Of a DNA stretch of 5,806 nucleotides, positions 5,646-5,806 are shown piece by piece. The translations under genes and the position numbers were made by a program. The stretch covers positions 1 through 5,806 of the forward strand of contig JBGPHT010000268.1 of NCBI GenBank assembly GCA_041484525.1. Direction: 5' to 3'. The notes beneath the pieces are model-generated. The model made no database searches. It was given only the letters and a program-made list of their open reading frames with translations, and was not told where the DNA came from. The DNA comes from JBGPHT01 sp041484525. GTDB lineage: Bacteria > Acidobacteriota > Terriglobia > Bryobacterales > Bryobacteraceae. Positions within the stretch are counted from its first letter, which is position 1; every line of letters starts with the position of its first letter.

Positions 5646-5806
5646 GCCAGGGTCATGCAGCGCAGCACGTTCATCTTCATCGTCGTCTTGAGATGCGCGA
5701 AGCAGGTCTCGATGTTCCAGCGATGGCCATACACCTCGGCGATCTTCGCATCCGTCCAGATCACCTCGTTCATCAACGTCGTGGCGATCACCACCTTGCG
5801 CGAACG
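5646..5806 (-). pseudogene. IS4-like DDE transposase, fragment interrupted by IS21
   Basis: Read right to left, the frame is open from the window edge and encodes a typical IS4-superfamily C-terminal catalytic segment: VVIATTLMNEVIWTDAKIAE, then YGHRWNIETCFAHLK. The latter fits the Y-x2-R-x3-E-x6-K signature exactly and includes the catalytic glutamate. After MNVLRCMTLAG the similarity stops where the IS21 tip begins at 5645. The frame then runs on through the IS21 end to a stop near 5501, adding about 45 unrelated residues. The rest of the gene (the helical C-terminus expected after this point) is not recognisable to the left of the IS21 element. The N-terminal part lies outside the window, so whether it is intact cannot be judged. 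Confidence 0.85.

Noticed and set aside
1..5806. CRISPR arrays, tRNA or rRNA genes
   Set aside because: No regularly spaced repeats and no tRNA- or rRNA-like sequences were seen. The only repeats are those at IS ends and a short one in the recombinase tail.

Overview
This 5.8-kb window is made almost entirely of transposable elements. I find no housekeeping, metabolic or defence gene in it. Base composition is GC-rich and the coding density is that of a bacterium. The combination of IS21, IS91-plus-integrase and IS4-like elements occurs in IS-rich environmental bacteria such as Planctomycetota and some Proteobacteria. The sequence alone does not settle the taxon.

Layout, left to right. (1) About 1-764: the 3' part of a first IS21-family element, with the C-terminal half of its IstB helper ATPase carrying an unusually long charged tail. 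Two copies of a subterminal repeat, a strong hairpin and a probable element tip near 764 follow. (2) About 765-3106: an IS91-like unit of two genes joined by an ATGA stop/start overlap. The first is a complete XerC/D-type tyrosine recombinase. The second is a complete zinc-finger, two-tyrosine HUH transposase. A small hairpin lies downstream, where an IS91-type replication origin (oriIS) would be expected. (3) 3107-5645: a second, complete IS21-family element of 2539 bp. Its 35-bp terminal inverted repeats match at 34 positions, it has internal repeat copies at both ends, intact istA (DDE transposase) and istB (AAA+ helper), and a probable terminator. (4) 5646-5806, minus strand: an IS4-like DDE transposase gene fragment cut off exactly at the right tip of the second IS21 element and running out of the window.

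How the genes work together: each istA/istB pair is a self-contained transposition module, with the transposase cutting and joining ends and the ATPase choosing the target. The integrase and HUH transposase look like one translationally coupled operon. The plus-strand genes are co-oriented, while the IS4 remnant is opposite. The second IS21 element interrupted the IS4-like gene, but the expected continuation of that gene and a target-site duplication are not seen on its left side. This suggests a later deletion or rearrangement, or transposon-mediated joining of unrelated DNA.

Nothing here clearly amounts to a new biological system. The points most worth a second look are the recombinase-HUH transposase coupling, the mismatched flanks of the intact IS21 element, the 101-nt istA/istB overlap and the long IstB tail.
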